Source: Chrysochromulina tobinii
Lineage: Eukaryota; Haptophyta; Prymnesiales; Chrysochromulinaceae
DNA: 28,497 bases
Direction: 5' to 3'
Assembly: GCA_001275005.1 (NCBI GenBank)
Contig: JWZX01003228.1
Span: 1-28,497, forward strand
Shown here in pieces: positions 25,706 through 28,497 of the stretch; the first letter of the stretch is position 1; every line of letters begins with the position of its first letter. The notes under the pieces were generated by a model. The model searched no databases and was not told the origin of the DNA. It worked only from the letters and a program-made list of their open reading frames with translations. The position numbers were made by a program, and so were the translations under genes.

Positions 25706-26230
25706 GCACATTTGGTCGACAAGACGAAATCCTGCGCAGCGAGGGCAGTCTCATGAACACGGCATGCTACGGTCCGAAAAGAGGACACAAGTGTGCGTCA
25801 CCTGCGCTGGGAGAGTGGACAAGAGGAAAGTTCCAGAGGGAGTCACCCCCGCAGGCCGGGGCGGTAGTCACTCTGCGAAGCAACTTGAGGAATGCCCAGG
25901 TTGCGGCCGCACGGTTAAGGCATGCCGAGCGGCACGGAGGGACAACAAAGCCCCTCGAGGGAAACTTCAGGTGTGCACTGCATGCTAGGAGACGATTTGG
26001 ATGCCAAGCATGGGGGGGAAGGGAATGGACTGTGCTCAAGATGCAGTGGGGCTGCTCTGCAGCCATGCGCTCATCCTGGTACGTGCGTCTGTTGTTTCCC
26101 GTATAATCCCCCCTTTCCCCCCCACCCCCTCTTGCATGCGAACTCTCGACAGAAGTTGCCGGGGATGGAAGGCTCGTCGCCCACGACTTTGTGCTGACGG
26201 CATCGTCGTCTCGTACTCGAAGGCCGCCGC
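25687..26230 (+). other. Unresolved region downstream of HMG-like ORF
   Basis: In the HMG-like frame the sequence stays open to a stop at 26104-26106 and includes YGPKRGHKC, a short zinc-knuckle-like motif. A different frame (25683-25988) holds Cys pairs CVTC, CPGC and CTAC. Coding potential is therefore possible but the frame is not settled. A C-rich tract at 26107-26132 followed by CGACAG at 26146-26151 could be a 3' splice site. No start for NAF1 lies here: a TGA at 26195-26197 closes its frame. Confidence 0.3.
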
Positions 26231-26550
26231 ATGTCGGATCTCGCCAGTGTAGCACAGATGCTCAGCGAGGAGGCACCATTTTTGCGCGACTTCAAAGGCA
26301 TGGGCGAGGCAGCCAAGGCCGGGGACGGCGAAGTGGCATCTGCAGTGAGCGACGACGACGGCGACGACGACGACGACGGCAGCCTGGAAGGCCGCCGCGT
26401 GTCGGATCTCGCCAGTGTAGCACAGATGCTCAGCGAGGAGGCACCATTTTCGCGCGACTTCAAAGGCATGGGCGAGGACCACTTCAAAGGCATGAGCGAT
26501 GCAGCAGAGCAGGCAGCCAAGGCCGGGGACGGCGAAGTGGCATCTGCAGT
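26219..26550 (+). repeat. 168-bp-period duplication spanning NAF1 start codon
   Basis: The block beginning GAAGGCCGCCGC at 26219 recurs at 26387, and the two copies stay nearly identical for about 85 bases (MSDLASVAQMLSEEAPF, then VSDLASVAQMLSEEAPF). The tail GCAGCCAAGGCCGGGGACGG recurs near 26309 and 26513; copy 2 carries 36 extra bases, which themselves repeat the FKGM segment. The ATG of copy 1 corresponds to GTG in copy 2. Both offsets are multiples of three. Confidence 0.92.
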
Positions 26551-28234
26551 GGTGGAAGACGCATCAGAGAGTTCCTCCTCCGGCTGGGAGAGCAGTGACG
26601 ACGAGGTGGAGACAGCGGAGGCCGCCGTGCCGTCAAAAGCTGCCTCCTCGTCACGCCGAGGCGCCGCAGCCGCTGCGAGCGACGACGACGGCGACGAAGA
26701 CGACGGCAGCCGTTCGAAGCGATTCGAGGCGCCACGGACAAAGCACGAGATCGACGCGGAGTCGATGCCGGTGGACGACCCGCGGCGCATCCAACTCGAG
26801 CGCGGTACCACGCTCGCCGAGGCGGCCATCGTGCAGACCATCGTGGGGCTCCTCGTCATCGTGCAGGCGGTGCCCGGGCTCCCGCCTCTCGATGAGGGCT
26901 CCGTTCTGTGCTTGCCGCCCTCGGCCGCCGCGGCGCCGCTGGCGGCGACGATCGGGACTCCGGCTGTGGCTCAGGCATGCAAAGACGCCACGAGAGGCGG
27001 CGATGAAGGCAGCGGCGAGCGCAGCGCCAGCGCCAGCGCCAGTGTGAACGCTCTTGCGAGCATCGCACTCAACTATGAGTCTGAAGAGGAGGTGGACGCC
27101 CTACCGGACGGTGCGCCGACGGCCGCTGCAGCTCCCATGGCCGTGTGGGGCGAGGACGGCCGCGGTGGTGCCGCCGGCGCCGTCGACACGGACGTGTCGG
27201 CCTCCGCTGGCGTGCACGCCGCCACCGATGCGTACACTACTCCTGGCGCCGGTGCCGCCCACGACAGAGCCGCCGCTAAGAACGGAGAGGACGATAGGCC
27301 AATTGCAGTGGGACGCATCGAGGAGATTTTCGGGCCGGTGGCGCGCCCCAATTACTCGCTGCGCTTCGCGGACCAAGCGACGCTCGATGCGCTCGGCCTG
27401 CGGCCAGGCATGCGGCTGTACGCCGCGGTCGAGCAAGCCAACTTTCTCTCGACGACGGCGATCATGCAGAGCTCGTTGCGAGGTTCGGACGCGAGTGACT
27501 TCCACGACGAAGAGCCTCCAGCAGAGGAGCTCGAGTTCTCCGACGACGAGGCCGAGGCCGAGGCGAAACGGCGCATGAAGCTCGGCGCCTCTGCACGCGC
27601 GAAGGCCTCCCATGACGCCGCTCTGGGTGCCGACGCCGACGCCGTTCTCGGCGCCGCGGCAGCAGCGTACGGCGCCGCCGGGGCGACGGGCGACTGCGGC
27701 TCCCCCGGCTCTGGCAGCAAACGGGCGCGGTCGGGCCGTGGGGTGGGTGGGCGAGGCGGTAGCAAGGGCGGCGGGGATGGAGGTGGCGGTGGCGGCGGTG
27801 GCGGCCGCGGGCGCGGCGGCGGAGGCGCAATGCCGCCCCCGGCCCCTCCTTACCCTCCTTACGCGCTTCCAGCAGCGCAGCACCCATTTGCACCCCATAT
27901 GGGGCCGAGGCCGTCGGCGCCGTATGGTGCGTACCCGTCATGGCCCGGACCGCCGCCGGGCATGCCGCCGGCGGGCATGCATCCGCCTAGCATGGCGAGT
28001 GCCCAGCCTGGCTTGCCACCCCCTCCATCAGGGTACATGCCGCCGCCTTCTAGTCAGCCACACCATCCCTTGACGTACCTTCACCGGCCTCCGCCACAGG
28101 CGGCACCATATGGGTTCCCTGCGCCACAGGCGGCGCCGCCATATGCGCAACATCCACAATATGCCTACCCGCCGCCGCATTATCCGTACCCGATGCCGCC
28201 GCCAGCTCCTCAGCCACCTCATGGCAGGCGGTGA
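26231..28234 (+). CDS. NAF1: H/ACA snoRNP assembly factor NAF1
   Basis: A 667-residue protein. NAF1 binds dyskerin (Cbf5) and loads it on nascent H/ACA RNAs in the nucleoplasm before GAR1 replaces it, so it supports pseudouridylation of rRNA. The family core is visible in two halves. Residues about 196-228 read VQTIVGLLVIVQAVPGLPPL then DEGSVLCL. Residues 356-450 read RPIAVGRIEEIFGPVARPNY, then LRGSDASDFHDEEPP and LEFSDDEAEAEAKRR. A low-complexity stretch of about 126 residues separates them, which is unusual. The acidic N-terminus contains a duplicated block. The C-terminus has a Gly/Arg-rich tract (about 500-535) followed by a Pro/Tyr/Met-rich tail, as in other NAF1 proteins. The first in-frame ATG was used; a TGA lies 34 bases upstream in frame. 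Confidence 0.9.
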   Translation: MSDLASVAQMLSEEAPFLRDFKGMGEAAKAGDGEVASAVSDDDGDDDDDGSLEGRRVSDLASVAQMLSEEAPFSRDFKGMGEDHFKGMSDAAEQAAKAGDGEVASAVVEDASESSSSGWESSDDEVETAEAAVPSKAASSSRRGAAAAASDDDGDEDDGSRSKRFEAPRTKHEIDAESMPVDDPRRIQLERGTTLAEAAIVQTIVGLLVIVQAVPGLPPLDEGSVLCLPPSAAAAPLAATIGTPAVAQACKDATRGGDEGSGERSASASASVNALASIALNYESEEEVDALPDGAPTAAAAPMAVWGEDGRGGAAGAVDTDVSASAGVHAATDAYTTPGAGAAHDRAAAKNGEDDRPIAVGRIEEIFGPVARPNYSLRFADQATLDALGLRPGMRLYAAVEQANFLSTTAIMQSSLRGSDASDFHDEEPPAEELEFSDDEAEAEAKRRMKLGASARAKASHDAALGADADAVLGAAAAAYGAAGATGDCGSPGSGSKRARSGRGVGGRGGSKGGGDGGGGGGGGGRGRGGGGAMPPPAPPYPPYALPAAQHPFAPHMGPRPSAPYGAYPSWPGPPPGMPPAGMHPPSMASAQPGLPPPPSGYMPPPSSQPHHPLTYLHRPPPQAAPYGFPAPQAAPPYAQHPQYAYPPPHYPYPMPPPAPQPPHGRR

Positions 28235-28497
28235 GCCGTACCTGTAACCTGAATGGGACACGATTTGTGTGTCACGCGGATTTATCCTTCGTGCCCTAAG
28301 ACACAACGCGAGTCGGCGAGTCATAGTGTCTTGCATGGGGGAAAATTATACGTATTTCGTATTCGGCTCGCCAAAACTCCGTAAGCTTGTCCGTAAGGGC
28401 TTATAAAAAAGACGAGAGCACCGAAGAAGCGAGAATCGCAATACCGCACCACACGCGCGTGAACGTAGTCCATGCGCACGCGCACGGACGGAAGAGG
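28235..28497. other. Intergenic, no gene seen
   Basis: 263 bp after the NAF1 stop. It is more AT-rich around 28330-28410 and probably holds the NAF1 3' UTR and flanking DNA. No feature was recognised before the window ends. Confidence 0.45.

Overview
This is a nuclear, protein-coding stretch from a GC-rich unicellular eukaryote, most likely a microalga. A haptophyte-like genome is my best guess, but a pelagophyte or another GC-rich protist is not excluded. The signs are eukaryote-only families (calcyphosine-like EF-hand protein, KDEL-tailed protein disulfide isomerase, GT29 sialyltransferase, peptidylglycine monooxygenase, NAF1, a CNG/KCNH-type channel), one very clear GT-AG intron, no bacterial operons, and low-complexity and in-frame minisatellite coding sequence. 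Genes are mostly single-exon. No rRNA, tRNA, CRISPR array or transposase was seen.

Layout from left to right (- or + is the strand): a protein kinase cut by the window edge (-); a two-exon calcyphosine-like EF-hand protein (+) followed by a decayed copy of part of its conserved domain and a minisatellite; an IQ-motif protein (-); a secreted-pathway monooxygenase of the PAM family with a degenerate lyase propeller and an inserted ShKT module (+); a small protein with a signal peptide (+); an ER protein disulfide isomerase (-); a glycosyltransferase-like protein (+); a protein joining a nucleoplasmin-like domain, a methyltransferase-like domain and a MYND-like zinc finger (-); a two-lobed retropepsin-like aspartic protease (+); a GT29 sialyltransferase (-); a six-transmembrane channel with an unusual pore and four EF-hands (+); a leucine-rich-repeat protein (-); a poorly resolved coiled-coil/HMG-box-like region that looks multi-exon or decayed (+); and the H/ACA snoRNP assembly factor NAF1 (+).

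The genes alternate in strand, giving six head-to-head pairs with short shared upstream regions (from about 84 to 410 bp). There is no obvious single pathway. Several products belong to the secretory route (PAM-like, PDI, the two glycosyltransferases, probably the protease and the small signal-peptide protein), and two are predicted calcium sensors (the calcyphosine-like protein and the EF-hand channel).

The most notable items are the PAM-family protein whose lyase zinc histidines are all replaced, the CNG-like channel whose K+ selectivity filter is replaced by V-P-S-E and which carries a 333-bp tandem EF-hand duplication, the nucleoplasmin/methyltransferase/MYND architecture, and NAF1 with a split core domain and an N-terminal duplication that includes the start codon. 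Everything here is from reading the sequence by eye; no database search was run.
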